A stretch of 60,968 nucleotides of DNA from Vitrella brassicaformis (taxonomy: Eukaryota > Sar > Vitrellaceae): positions 286,744 to 347,711 of the forward strand of contig CDMY01000488.1 in assembly GCA_001179505.1 (NCBI GenBank), in the 5' to 3' direction. Position numbers and translations under genes: made by a program. Shown here piece by piece: positions 24,355-36,077 of the stretch. Each line of letters begins with the position of its first letter. Within the stretch, counting starts at the first letter, position 1. The notes below the pieces were generated by a model. That model was not told where the DNA came from. It saw only the letters and a list, made by a program, of their open reading frames with translations, and ran no database searches.

Positions 24355-26968
24355 ATGGTGTCGTCGACCCGCGGCATGCACGGCCTCGCCCGGCTCCCTG
24401 CAGAGCTGTGGACGCTCAACCTCTCAGGCACACTCACGGACAAGGTAAGCTACGCATTAGAAAGGCGCACACAGGCAAGGTCCGGCTCAGGCACACTCAC
24501 AGACAAGGTATGCAGCAAACCGGCACACAGTGGCACTAATGCATCCCAATTCCGTGCATGTAGGAGACCATGCGGCTGTCTGTCCTGGACGAAAGCTGCT
24601 TCGAGGCCATCTGCTCGTCCACCCTCGTCATCGGACCAGACGTCCCTCGGCCTCGGCGAGCCCAGCTGTGCTCCAATGGCTCTCAGAAGATCATACTAGT
24701 GGTCGCCAAGGGAGGCTGCCGCCTCAAGAACGAGGCTCTGAAGTTCTTCGTCACTACTATGCAGCAGCAGGGCGACACCATCAAGGCCATCAAGTCGGTC
24801 CAGTGTGCATTTGAAGGTTACCGCCGGCCGGGGTGGGACCCCAAGTGTCTCCGGGGCGAAGCGCGGACGTTTCCGGCGCTCACCGACATCGACGTGGGGC
24901 TCATTCCTGTGCTGCAGATATTCCGGCACTTCAGCTGGAAGGCACCCGGCCTGAAGACCCTCACAGCCCGAGTGCGCAGCGACAGCCAGCCATTGCTAGA
25001 TCTGACGGGACACCTCAATGCTGGCGGTTTCCAAGACGCGCTGAGCCAACTGTTGACCCATTCGCCCCTCATCCGCCACATTGACGTGTTCCCTCTGCCT
25101 ACACACGTCTGCGGCACGGCACTCGACACACGTGGAGGCAGCCTGGAATCGGTGGGCGACATGGTCTTCCTCACGCACGATAAGGAGATGGACAGGCTTG
25201 TGCGGGGCCTGCCGCGCATCCAGGCGTCAGCGTCGAGGAAGCACATCGGCATGTTCGACCGCAACTTGGCCTTCGACTCGACCCTGCCGGCCTCATTCAG
25301 CCCGACCCGTCGTCGTCACACGAGCGGCATGGAGGCCGGACCCCTGCTCATGCAGCTGCTGGTCGAGCTGGAGAGCCGTGGTACGCACGAAGTATGGGGC
25401 ACAAGAAGGCGGGCAATGCTGTGGATGGGACTGTGGTCTTGATGTCTTGATTTCAGGCTATTGCCCGGTGGCGAAAGGGGAAGGGTATTCTGTCGAGCTC
25501 AAGGGAGTCCCAGCACCAGCATCTCCTGACACGTGCCCACCAGAGGTGGAGGGTTCAATCCGTGACATCGTCAAGCGCGCATTAAAGCAGGCCATCACGG
25601 TGGAGATGAGCTATGACGAGGACTCGCAGCCCTGGGACGACTCCTGGGACCTCACCGACTCGTGTGGCCGACCGGTCGTGTTCGACAAGACCAAGTACCT
25701 CATCATCAAGTACGTCGATAATCTTCGTGGCTACGTCGGCCATGATGCGGTGAGTGAGTAAGGACGCCGGAATCAGTGGACGCACCCATGCATCTCTCTC
25801 CCTCTCCTTTGCTGTCCGTTCCGTCTCGTAGATTGCCGGTTGGACGGCGGGCGGCTGGACGAGTGTCGAGGAGCTCACCCTCGTGAAGGTCGAGCTGCAG
25901 AGCGTCAAGGATCACGTCTCTTTCCACGAGCATCAGTTTACGGCCGAGGGCATCTACGAGAAGCCCCTCCCTCCTCAGCTCCCCATGACGCAGCAGCAGG
26001 CGGCAGAGCAGGCGGCGGAGCAGGCGGCGGAGCAGGCGGTATACGCAATTACAGGTACATGGGTACCGGTGCGCCCTCCACTTCCCAGGAACGACTACGT
26101 GCTCTCGGACCCCCTGCAGCGGCTGCTCAAGACCATGCCACCCACACTCCACACCGTCCGACTCATCGACGTGCCCTGGTGGGTGGGTAGGTGGGTGGGC
26201 GCACACCTTGAGTCACCGTGAGACTTGCGTGGGTGTATGTGGTGCACTCATTCAGGTGGGCGGCCTTTGACGCGTTTGCGTGTCTGTTTGAGGGCACTGC
26301 GGCTCAGCCAGGGGAGGGAGGCACCAAGCGTGTGTGTCTGGACAAGCTGGAGGTGCGGACGGAAGTGCAGGACAGCCCCCTGGTGGTGCCTGAGAAGGGC
26401 GGCGCCTTGTGGAGTACCATTCAGGAGCGCCTCTCGGTCGGCCAGCTCACCATGCACGTCAAGACAGAGGTGCGCTGAATGCACCCCAGTCACATCTCTC
26501 TCACACACAATCATCTGCGCCTCCTGCCTGTTCAGTTCGACTATCCTTTGAAGGAAGACGTGCCTCGCTACTCGCCTGACCATTTCCGAGTGTACTACGA
26601 CCTCATCCTCCTGCTGCAGCCCGACACCGTGGGGCTCACCGTCAATACTCTGCTGCGACGTGAGCATCCACAACACACACGTGAACATTGCTGGAACATG
26701 CTCTATGTGGTCCACAGGAGCTCCTCTTGAACACGTCTTCGACTGGTCGGATGATGGATCTGACATCGAGCCTGACGAGGCCAAGTATCCCTACCTGAAG
26801 GGATTCACCGGCGACATCCGCACGAGGTATCGCATGTGCCACTGCGGGGCCAGAGGCGACTACCCAGGCCACATGAACTGGACGGACAGCCGGATGGATG
26901 TGGTGCTCAAGAGGCGCAAGCTGGGTGACCTCAGCGGCCTGGGGGCCAACAAGTGTGCCATGCAGTAG
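24355..26968 (+). CDS. Large F-box-like protein, otherwise unknown
   Basis: ATG 24355 opens MVSSTRGMHGLARLPAELW; LARLPAELW followed by LNLSGTLTDK resembles the start of an F-box. Exon 1 has two in-frame donor sites (24445 and 24508). Exon 2 (from about 24564) is long, and further exons join at about 25456, 25831, 26255, 26536 and 26720, ending with TAG 26966-26968. The body repeatedly compares groups of positions (LTDIDVGLIPVLQIFRHF, VEELTLVKVELQSVKDHV, LLKTMPPTLHTVRLIDVPW), as in irregular leucine-rich repeat proteins. It includes a QAAEQAAEQAAEQA tract coded by a 12-base tandem repeat (about 25994-26038). A substrate adaptor for ubiquitin ligation is a guess from architecture only. Confidence 0.65.
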
Positions 26969-27339
26969 CTCAAGTGATTGCAGTGAAGGGCTTATGAGGT
27001 TGCGTGTTTTATGCGTGTGTGCAGACTTGTGCATATGATGTGTTGTGTGTGACGGCTGTACTTCATCCGTTCAAGCATCGTTGCTGCACCGCGTGTCCTC
27101 GAGGTGATGCACACAGCCCTCATTGCATGATCAACCAGCATAACTTCAGAAAGTCATCCATGTCAAAACCCGCCTCCATCGACCATGCATTCAGTGAGTC
27201 AGTGAGTCGAGTGCATCAGCAAACAAACAGACCATGATGCTTCCGACCCCACACCCCAAAAACGCCCCCAAACCCCCGGCTATTGCACTTGATAAGTTGT
27301 GAGAGCTCTCTTTTCATCTAGGTGTGCCTCTCTCCCTGA
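26969..27339. other. Convergent intergenic, no gene seen
   Basis: Between two facing gene ends. AT-richer than its surroundings, with no protein-like frame and no recognisable RNA gene. Confidence 0.6.
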
Positions 27340-30300
27340 TCAGTCTTCCTTGGCTGCCTTGTCTTTGAATGTGTAATGCCCCTCCTCCATCGCACGGCGG
27401 TGGGCTATCGCCGCCTGCTTGGCGCCCTCATAGCCCAGCTGACGCACAGAGAACGGCTTGGTCTTCTCTTTGCCGCCCTCGCGCCAGCTGGCCATCCATG
27501 AGTTGCTGGCCTTGTGATAGTAGACGCCCTTGACGCCGCTCTGGTGCTCCGATCGCTTCCTCACCGCCGCCTGACCGGTGCGCTCCAGCTCACGACGATG
27601 CTCCTCGGCCAACGCCTGAGAGACGGAGGCACACATATGGGACACTCAAGACAGACAGAGGGAAGAGGCGGCTTCATGCGCACCTTGGCTCTGTCGTAGC
27701 CATGGTCCCTGACATAGAAGAGCTTCTGCTTCAGCTTCCGGTCGCCCTTCTCGTACCATTGTGCCTTCCAGGCCTGATGACTCTCTTGCCACGTCACCCC
27801 CGTCACATCCGACTGGTGCTCTGCAGTTAGCGGGACACATCAAGGTGAGTGATGGTGTTTAATTCGCCTTTTGGTTTTCTCACCCGATTTGGTGATGATG
27901 GTCTTGCTCTTGGTGCTGGCCTTCTTGTCTGTGTCGGCGGCCCACTCGGGATTGGACGCATAGATGGACGACGGCACATCACCGGCAGGCGCCGACACAC
28001 CATCCCTCTTGGCTGCCTTGGGCCTCCGTCGTGGCTGGGGAGATGATGAGCTGCTGCCATCGTCACCGTCGTCACAGCTGTCAGACTGACGGCTCGCCCG
28101 AGCCGCGCTGTTCCTCTGCCGGCCATCCCGGCCCCTTGTTGCGTCGCCTTCATCGCCTTCTCGAGGCCCAGGGGGGCGGGCCGGGAGGTGAGGAAAGATG
28201 GACCGGGGAGGGCGGGAGGGGGGAGAGGGGTCGAGGGGCGGGTCGTCACTGGGTCTCTTGGTGCGTTTGCGACGCTGCGGGGGTGGGCTGGAGTCGAATT
28301 GCCCCTCAAGCATCCCGCCGTCCATCTGTCCCTGCCCCTGCTGTGCCTGCTGCAGCCACGACAGATCGATGGCCATCGCCCGATCGCCCACACGCGACCG
28401 GTGCAGGGCATTCCGGTACTCGACAGCCTCACGGAAGGCCGTGAAGATGGCCGCTCGAGAGGCGCCATAGCCGACAGGGAATTGACGCAGGCCGACAGTC
28501 GTCGATGCGTCGTTGTCCCAAAAGTAGGCCTCGCAAGTGTAGTTGGTCCGCCAAGTAATGCCGATCCTGACACACACACACACACACACACAGATGCCAC
28601 TGTCAACATGAGAGCGTCCATCATGCCCCTTGTCATGCTCACTCGCCTCTGTCTGGCGCATGGAAGTCGTTCGGCTGCTCCTCCCGCATCCGCCGCATCA
28701 ACATCCGAGCCAGCTCGTCGCCACATAACCCATCGAGACTCGTCAGCTCCCGATGCGCGCCATGGTGCCCCGGACGCCGATTGGCGAGGCCTCGGCCGTG
28801 TGGGCCGCGCTGGCGCTTGAGGGGGCGGCTTTTGTTGAGGGAGCCATCACGTCCATCACCATCGCCGTCGAGGGAGGGGAGAGGGGATGGGTCGCGGGAG
28901 AGGGGCCGCTTGCGACGGTCGCCGGGGCCTGCAAGGGGACACATTAGCAGGCAAGATGAGAGCTAGTCGTACATTGGCCCTGTCTGTGTCATTGATCTCA
29001 CCTCTGTCGTGACATGGGCTGGCCGTCTTCTTGTGTTTGGGAGGCCGCGACACCGCTGGCTTCTTCCGACGCTGCGGAGCCCTCCACTGCACCACTTGCC
29101 TCTCCTCGCCAGCCACCACAGCAGTGACGATCTCGAAGCGCTCGTCGGTGTCCACCGATCCCGCCCGCACCACCGCCAGCATGTCCGTCAGTCGCCACAG
29201 CTCCCACCCAGTGGCAGTCCCGTTGGAGTCGCGATACACCGCCGCCCGCACACACAGGGGCTGGTCGGCATCGCTGTCAGATGGCCAGCCGGTGACCAGA
29301 AAGTGCCGCCCGTCCGCCATCTTCTCGGCGCTGAACTGCATGCCCTCGTAGGCCGCCGAGTACGCCTTGTGACCGGGGTCCTGCTTGTGGCGTATCGTCC
29401 TCAGGAGCTGCCCAACGGTGTTCCTCTCGTCACCTGGACCACCCACCGCAGCTGCGGCCGGGGAGGGATGGTTGGATGGACCAGCGGCCGGTGGGGGCGA
29501 GGGAGATGGCGTGTCGATCGCCCTCTTCTTGGCGGCACGTGAGGGGGCCCTGTTGCGTACTGACCGACCGCTGCCGGACGGTTGCGGCTTTGTGTGGTTG
29601 GCTGACCCGATGTCCTCGTAGCTTGGGTGTGCGGGAGGTGGGGGTGGGGGAGAGGGCGACATCGGACCTACACCGACACACGCAACAGAGATGGCAGATA
29701 TGGGAACTGACAGGCTGTTTGGCCTTCCTCTCCCCTCCCTCTCCCTCTCACCTGCTGCGTTGCCCTTGGGCGCATCTACAGTCGGCTTCATCATGAGGTA
29801 CCGCCGGGCCCTGTGGTGGCTCGTCCTCACCTCAAAGGGCTCGTCCGCCGCTATCGGGCCCCCCCTCTTGACCCGCTCCAGCACCTGCGTCACGTCGCCC
29901 AGCAGCCAGCCCTTCTTCGAGTCGCGAGTCACGCCCCACTCGTCGGCGAACAGCTCCCCCTGGCTGTCGTAGAAGGGCCCTGCGAGCACCTCATACGCGC
30001 CGCCCTTTGCGCCATCGACGCGACGCACAGAGGACTGCACTTCTTGATAGGCCGGATGGTAGCCGGTCGTCCTGGTGGGGTCGCCTCGCTTGTACAGCAC
30101 CTGCCGCAGTTGCTCCAGAAGGCCGTCTTGCTGGGAGGGAGGGCCGTTCGGGTGAGCTGGGGAGGGGGAGGGGTATGTGGCGGCCGCTGACATTGCCTGT
30201 GGATAGGGCATGGTGGGGGTCGAAGCGGCAGCCGATGGGCCTCCAGCTGCAGTTCCATCACAAGCCCCACGGTGGCCCTCCGCCCCGCCTGCCGCACTGT

Positions 30301-30499
30301 CCTGGCGCACGCCACCAGGAGAGTGGCCCTCCTGCTCGATGTCCATCGCCGCTACTGAGGCTGCTGCAGATGGCTGATGGGCCGCTGTGGGATTCTGCAT
30401 GGCTGGAACGACGCAGGCAGCCGCAGCCCGGGATGAAGACGAAGCAGCAGCATCAGCCGATGACGCTGGCCTCCCGAGATGGGCGGCTTGGGTCGCCAT
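27340..30499 (-). CDS. Multi-AP2-domain transcriptional regulator (ApiAP2-like) with duplicated unknown domain
   Basis: ATG at 30499 (MATQAAHLGRP). Domains in order: a disordered Ala/Ser/Pro leader; a domain of about 85 residues (GYHPAYQEVQSSVRRVDGAK to ADEPFEV, about 30080-29830); a linker; a second copy of that domain (AYSAAYEGMQFSAEKMADG to TDERFEI, about 29370-29120); Arg/Lys-rich stretches; an AP2-like stretch GITWRTNYTCEAYFWDND (about 28560-28400); a basic Ser/Pro/Gly region; then two tandem AP2 domains, TGVTWQESHQAWKAQWYEKG (about 27800) and SGVKGVYYHKASNSWMASW (about 27540), ending RAMEEGHY and TGA at 27340. AP2 domains bind DNA and are the main regulator family in apicomplexans and chromerids. 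Diverges from an amino acid transporter with 310 bases between starts. A two-gene split near 28940 cannot be excluded. Confidence 0.75.
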
Positions 30500-30710
30500 C
30501 GTCACTCTCGTTGCTGCTGCGCTGTTGGCTGTGTCATCGACTGTCGTGCGTCGTCCCTCAAAACCGGATGACGCCCTGCGAACGTCAAGCGGTCATAGTG
30601 ATTGAACTCGGTGGGCTGAGAACCACGATGAGCAAGTCTGCTCAGCAGAGATCTGCCGCCAAGGGCATCGTTCCGCTACGAAATCGAGGGAAATGGTGGC
30701 CAAAGATCCA

Positions 30711-30718
30711 TGCGAGCT
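30711..30718 (+). promoter_or_regulatory. Candidate promoter element TGCGAGCT (divergent pair AP2 / transporter)
   Basis: TGCGAGCTTA on plus, the only copy in 30500-30809. It is 92 bases upstream of the transporter ATG and about 212 bases upstream of the AP2 gene ATG. Confidence 0.5.
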
Positions 30719-30809
30719 TAAAAGCGACGACTTCCAAAGCGTTCCTCGCTAGCCGCCCGTGATCTCGTCATATTGCCTGAAGACGCTCCATCCCATCCTC
30801 CCCATCGCC

Positions 30810-33059
30810 ATGTCATCATCAAACGGGCATTTCCTCCACCCCTCATCTGCAGCATCGACGGCCTCTCAAGATCACCATGACCACTACCAGCTACACATGG
30901 AGGAGCTGGATCACGACCACGACCACATGGCCCACTCACCGGGATGGAGTCGGGGATCTGGCCTGGGTGGCGGTATCGTGCGCAAGGTCTCGTCGGGGCT
31001 GGACCAAGTATGTCAGTGATGCGACAGATGAGAGTGCTAGCTATGAGCCTGATGTACTGTTTTGTGTGACGCATGCATGCATTCAGGCGTTTGAGTTCCG
31101 CGGCGCATCTCCTGTGTGGTCGCCGCCTGTCATGGCCCACCCAGAGGCAACCTTCTTCGCCTTCTCACCCATACAGGTGAGTCGCAGCACTTTGTCCACG
31201 CCCACGAGACAGACAGACAGATGCTTCTGTATCGTCTCGTCTCTATGTATGTTGCAGACCGAGCGTCAGCGGCGCCAGGGCATCGATAGGATCCGGTCGA
31301 TGGCTTCAGGTGACTTGGGAATGGTGTCGACGCCTCTCACGACAGTGCTTGAGGGCGAGGAGGCAAAGCGGCAGGAGCTGGTAGGGCGGCAGACGGGCGT
31401 GGAAGCACCGGAAGGGCGACCCGTCACGGCTGTCGAAGCGGCCTTCTCGGTCGGTGGGATGGGGCGATGGGAAGGAAGAAGGCATTTGAATGTTGCTGGC
31501 TGGTTCATGTGTTGCCTTATGTGTGTGTGTGCAGATCACCAACACGGTGATAGGCGCAGGCATCCTGTCGCTGCCTTACGCCTTTGCCGTGAGCGGTTTC
31601 ATATCGGCCCCCATTTGCCTGGTCCTGACGTTCGTCTACTTCTACACGGCCACGCTCATCGGGAAGGCCATGGAGCTGGCACAACCCATCGCCAAACTCC
31701 ACAAGATACCCAAAATGGCCCAGGACTGGTACTGCCAGCACAACGCACACAAGGCATCCCATCCATCCATCCATACATTGCGATGGTGTCATCCCTCCCG
31801 TTGTGTTGGTGTGCGTGAACGCACTCAGGCCGTTTCTGGGCATGGCTGCGTTCGGTGACATGGGCCAGCGACTCGTTTCCATCTTCCTCAGTGGCGAGCT
31901 CTATGCCATCCTGGTGTCCTACCTGGTGGTGGTGGGCAGCAACCTGGTGGTGCTCTTCCCCTCCATCAGCAAGAGCGAGGCCATCATCGGCGCCACCGCA
32001 TTGGTTTTTTTCCTGATGCTCGTGCCCCACTGGCTCCTGGCCTACGTCTCGCTCATCGCCAACCTGTCGACCATCATCTGTGTGCTGGCCTTCATCTACA
32101 CGGGACTCTATCTGCCACACACAGCCCCATCCAGCGACTGGGTCTTCGTCGCGCCTCTCGGCCTCCCTATCATGATTGGCATCGTCAACTTCTGCTTTGT
32201 GGCCCACAGTGTGTTCCCGACCATCTACCAGAGCATGGGCAAACCCTCGCAGTACAAGTGGTCGGCCTTGGCGTCCTTCATCGTCGCCCTCGTCACGTAT
32301 GCCGGCACGGGTGCGTTCGGCTACCTGGTCTTCGGCGCTGCCTGCCAGGAGCAATTCACCCAGGTGACAATGGCACGCCAAAGACGAGCAGACAGACAGT
32401 GTCTGTTGTCACACGCGTGTGCGTGTGTGTGCGTTTTGTTGGTTGGTTGATGTTGTTCTATCTACCAGAATCTTGGTGTTGACCTGGAAGGCCGCCCGAT
32501 CCCCGGCCTGGCTTACCTGCCGATGATATCGACCCTCTGCATGTGCATCAAGCTGGAGGGCAGCTTCCCCATGTTCGCCGCACCACTCATCATCGCACTC
32601 GAGAACGTAATGGGACTCTCTCCTGACATGCCCGCATTCGACGCCTCGAGTCCCAAATACATCGCTTCCCCGACTCTGCTATCGCCCTCGCCGCGCATCG
32701 TGAGCCCCGCCCTGCGGCGAATGGCGAGCATGCAGCAGCGGGACGTCAAGGGGAGGGGGATCTATCGGTTCCTGCTGCGTGTGGGGTTTCTGGCGGTGAC
32801 GGGCATCGTGTCGCTGGTGTTCCAGTCGTCGGCTGCGGGCATCCAGGGGCTGACGGGCTCGCTCTTCTCGCCCTGCACGTGCGTCATCTTCCCGGCGCTG
32901 TTCTTCTGGCGGATCGCGCACCAGCAGGGCGTCAAGCTGCCGTGGTGGCAGCAGGCATTCCTGGCCCTGTTGCTGCTGTTTGGTTTTTCGTGCCAGATCT
33001 TCGGCACCACTTTTTGTGTCTTGAGCATGCTGGGGGTCGTCAAGGGCGCTGCATTTTGA
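30810..33059 (+). CDS. Amino acid/auxin permease-type transporter (AAAP family)
   Basis: ATG 30810 (MSSSNGHFLHPSS) is the first true ATG in frame. A cytosolic His/Asp-rich N-terminus is followed by the family signature ITNTVIGAGILSLPYAFAVS (exon from about 31535), which is TM1 of the AAAP/SLC32-SLC36-SLC38 fold. About ten more hydrophobic spans follow, including LVSYLVVVGSNLVVLFPS, GIVNFCFVAHSVFPTIY and FIVALVTYAGTGAFGYLVFG, then a C-terminal exon with FLLRVGFLAVTGIVSLVFQ and a final span before TGA 33057-33059. It should move neutral amino acids with protons or sodium across the plasma or a vacuolar membrane; substrate is not predictable. About six introns. Confidence 0.88.
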
Positions 33060-34124
33060 AGCGATTGACCCGACATGCATACATACATACATACAGACGT
33101 ACGTACATACGTACCGGCTGCTTGCTGTGAGTCTATTTTTGTGCAAGAGCGACTGGGTGTTGATGTGAGCATTCGGAGTGAGAGAGTGTTGGCGTCTGTG
33201 TTCCCGGCCATTGGCACGCACCACCTGCACTGCACTTTTTTCGCAGACTGCGGGGTGGGTGCTCAATGAGTGAGACAACGAGTGTGACAATGAGGCCTTG
33301 TGTGCGCTAGGATCTGCCGGCAGCCAGGGCGGATTGTATGCATTGTGTGTGTGTCTGTGCGTGTGAGCGAGTCTTCGTATCGCTGCTTCGTGTTCTGTGT
33401 TTGAGCTAGCTAGGGGAGCCTTTTTGATCACCCTAAGACATTGATTGGCATATGCTATGCACGGGCCTTCGCCCTTTTATCGACCACGTACGGCTGTGGG
33501 CGCACACCGTGCTGGATTGCATCGTTGTGCGGATCTTTGTCTGCGGCTGCCTTTGCTATCGGCGCAATATATGTATGTCGATGCAATGGCCCGTGTGGGT
33601 CAAGGCACCATGGGGTATTTGCCTCCGGACGCGTCATCGGATGTCATCAGTGGGCTCTGCTGCCCTCACTGATCTCATTTGACGGCCGTCGTGGTGGCGA
33701 AACTCACGGCGATTTGGCCATCCCCTGGAATTGCGTGATCTACAGCTCCGTGTCCCGGTCAAACCCTCTCCCCCTGTGTGTGTGGTGGATGGCGTCTCCC
33801 TTTGGCTGAATGGCTTGTGAAAAGGAGTGCAAGATCACAGACATGGCATGTAAAAAAAATGGCCATTGAACAAAGGGAAAGCTATCATGGTAGAGACGAT
33901 GCCTAGCCATAGCACACAGGACTCAGTCTGCTTTTCTTTCACCCACCACAGATACAAGACACACCGACAGGCAGAGACATGATGGATGCCATGGATAAAG
34001 ACACCATAAACAGGAAGCCATGGGAGCCACTGCTGATTCAAGCAGATCACAATGCGTCAGGTACGTTAACGGCAAGCACCACTGTAAAAGCAAAACACAA
34101 GAGGCAGCGATTTGCGCAGCCTGC
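33060..34124. other. Intergenic, no gene seen
   Basis: About 1 kb with a CATA/GTAC run (33073-33115) and frames without protein character. Ends at the truncated ankyrin-gene copy beside the second gap. Confidence 0.6.
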
Positions 34125-34345
34125 CTGTCTGGCTGCCTGCCACTCAAATCTGTCTATGTGTGCATCTCACGTCATCCCCAGCCGTCTGAATGTCTCCCTC
34201 CCGTCCCGCCCCCTCTCGATCCACCCCACCGCCCCCCACTCGACGGCAGGCACATCCTTGCTGAAGCCGTTGTCGATGTCCCCCACCAGCCCCCACTTGG
34301 CCGCCTCGTCCAGGATGGCCCGCTGCACCACCTCACGCAACTCCA
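34125..34345 (-). pseudogene. Truncated copy of the 3' end of the ankyrin gene, cut by the gap
   Basis: The minus frame encodes LREVVQRAILDEAAKWGLVG and continues to a TGA near 34167. It is nearly identical to the last exon at 38172-38351, and similarity extends past the stop to about 34125. Upstream coding sequence would lie in the N block, but the sequence right of the gap does not match the ankyrin gene. It is either a diverged partial duplicate or the end of a full paralog partly lost in the gap. Confidence 0.75.
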
Positions 34346-34645
34346 NNNNNNNNNNNNNNNNNNNNNNNNNNNNNNNNNNNNNNNNNNNNNNNNNNNNNNN
34401 NNNNNNNNNNNNNNNNNNNNNNNNNNNNNNNNNNNNNNNNNNNNNNNNNNNNNNNNNNNNNNNNNNNNNNNNNNNNNNNNNNNNNNNNNNNNNNNNNNNN
34501 NNNNNNNNNNNNNNNNNNNNNNNNNNNNNNNNNNNNNNNNNNNNNNNNNNNNNNNNNNNNNNNNNNNNNNNNNNNNNNNNNNNNNNNNNNNNNNNNNNNN
34601 NNNNNNNNNNNNNNNNNNNNNNNNNNNNNNNNNNNNNNNNNNNNN
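34346..34645. other. Assembly gap (300 N)
   Basis: Exactly 300 N, starting inside an ankyrin-gene copy. Placement beside near-identical sequence suggests the duplication broke the assembly. Confidence 0.97.
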
Positions 34646-36077
34646 AACCAGCGGGGTCTTGTGAGCACCAGATCCACCAGATCTCGCATAGCTCCACGAC
34701 TGGAACGCCCACGCTACGTGCAGGGAAGGCTCACAAGGCGGAGGGGAGAGGGAGAAGAAGGGACGAAGAAGATGTTTCAGACGGAACGCCACAAGAATGG
34801 ATCTCCGCCTATCGGATGTAGATCTTGCTTTGACGTGCTTCACAGCCGCTCACACGTCGATTAACTCGAATCGAACTGCACGTATGGGTCTGGGTCTGTC
34901 CCAAGTCGCCTACTGGCGGTACACGGGTGCACTAAGCCGGAACACATGCAGCTCGTGTCCATGAGACCTCCATCGTTACTGAATGCTTCTTCCGGCTTCG
35001 TCACATTCCATCACAGCTCACTGTGCGTATGTGCATGCATTAGTTTTATCTATTGTTTGTGTGGTGCATGCCATGCTCGTCTGTCCGCATGGACTTGTCT
35101 GTGTGACGCTCAGCAAGTGACGTGTATGTGTGTCGCGCTCAAGTATTCAACAGTCAGTGTGTTCCACATCCATGCCATGAAATGGTCCATGCCGACAGCA
35201 AGGATATAGAAAGAAAGAAAGGATGCAACTAGCACCCTCTCTCTTGGCCGTGGTATCAGGTTTCCTTCATTAGACTCACTCTTCCCACACACACCGACGC
35301 ATCGACCAAGGTTACACACTTCCGTGCAGCGTGATCGACGGCAGCAGCTGTGGCTAGAGTGAGTCTAACAGGACGAAACACGACTGACCCACACGACACC
35401 GATGGTCAAAAAGACACGCCTGGCCTGGCTGCGAGGGACTGGACTCATCTCATCTAAGGTGGTGAGTGCGTATCCTTCTCAGCTATCTTCTTATCCACAA
35501 CAATCGTTCAGCAAGAAAAGTGCCGCCACCCATCCATTTATCGCGGCCCTCTCCCTCCCTCCTTCTCCCTCTCTCTCTACACACACATGTACACAGAGAG
35601 CGTCAACTGACTGACCGCTTGACTGAGTCGGCCTCGGCGAGTGTGTATCGACACGCATACAAAGCAATCCAGCAAGAAAGAGGGTGCGAGCCAGCGGTGG
35701 ATGCCGCCTGGCCCGGCGTGTGTGTGTGTATGGTACAGCTAAGGTAGGGTAAGGTGGTGAGCAAGCAAGCAAGAGAAGAGCAAACCAACCAGTCTGTCTG
35801 TGTCAAAATCGGTGTGTAGGTGTGAGTGAAGAGAGACCACCCTCCTCCCTCCCTCCCTCCCTCCCTCCACGTCATGTTTTTCAAGTAGTAAGTGCCATCA
35901 TATATACACATACATAGACATACATACACTACAACGCAACCTCTCCATCCCCTGCTTACAATTTCGACGACACACGCAAAAAACAGCCACACCATCAAAT
36001 CAAGTGCTCTCACCCACCCCCCTCCCCCCTCTGCACAGTAATTACCCACCTCCCCTTCCCCCTCCCTCTCTCCCTCT
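34646..36077. other. Intergenic, no gene seen
   Basis: About 1.4 kb with a CCCT/CTCC run (35847-35868), TATATACA/CATA stretches (about 35900-35930) and no coding features. It ends at the stop codon of the LYR-TPR gene. Confidence 0.6.

Noticed and set aside
33441-33809. Overlapping short frames in the region after the transporter
   Set aside because: No splice-consistent exon chain, no composition bias and no domain; treated as noncoding.
35400-35760. Frame MVKKTRLAWLRGTGLISSKV as a small gene
   Set aside because: It runs into CT/CA repeats within 40 residues and has no supporting feature.
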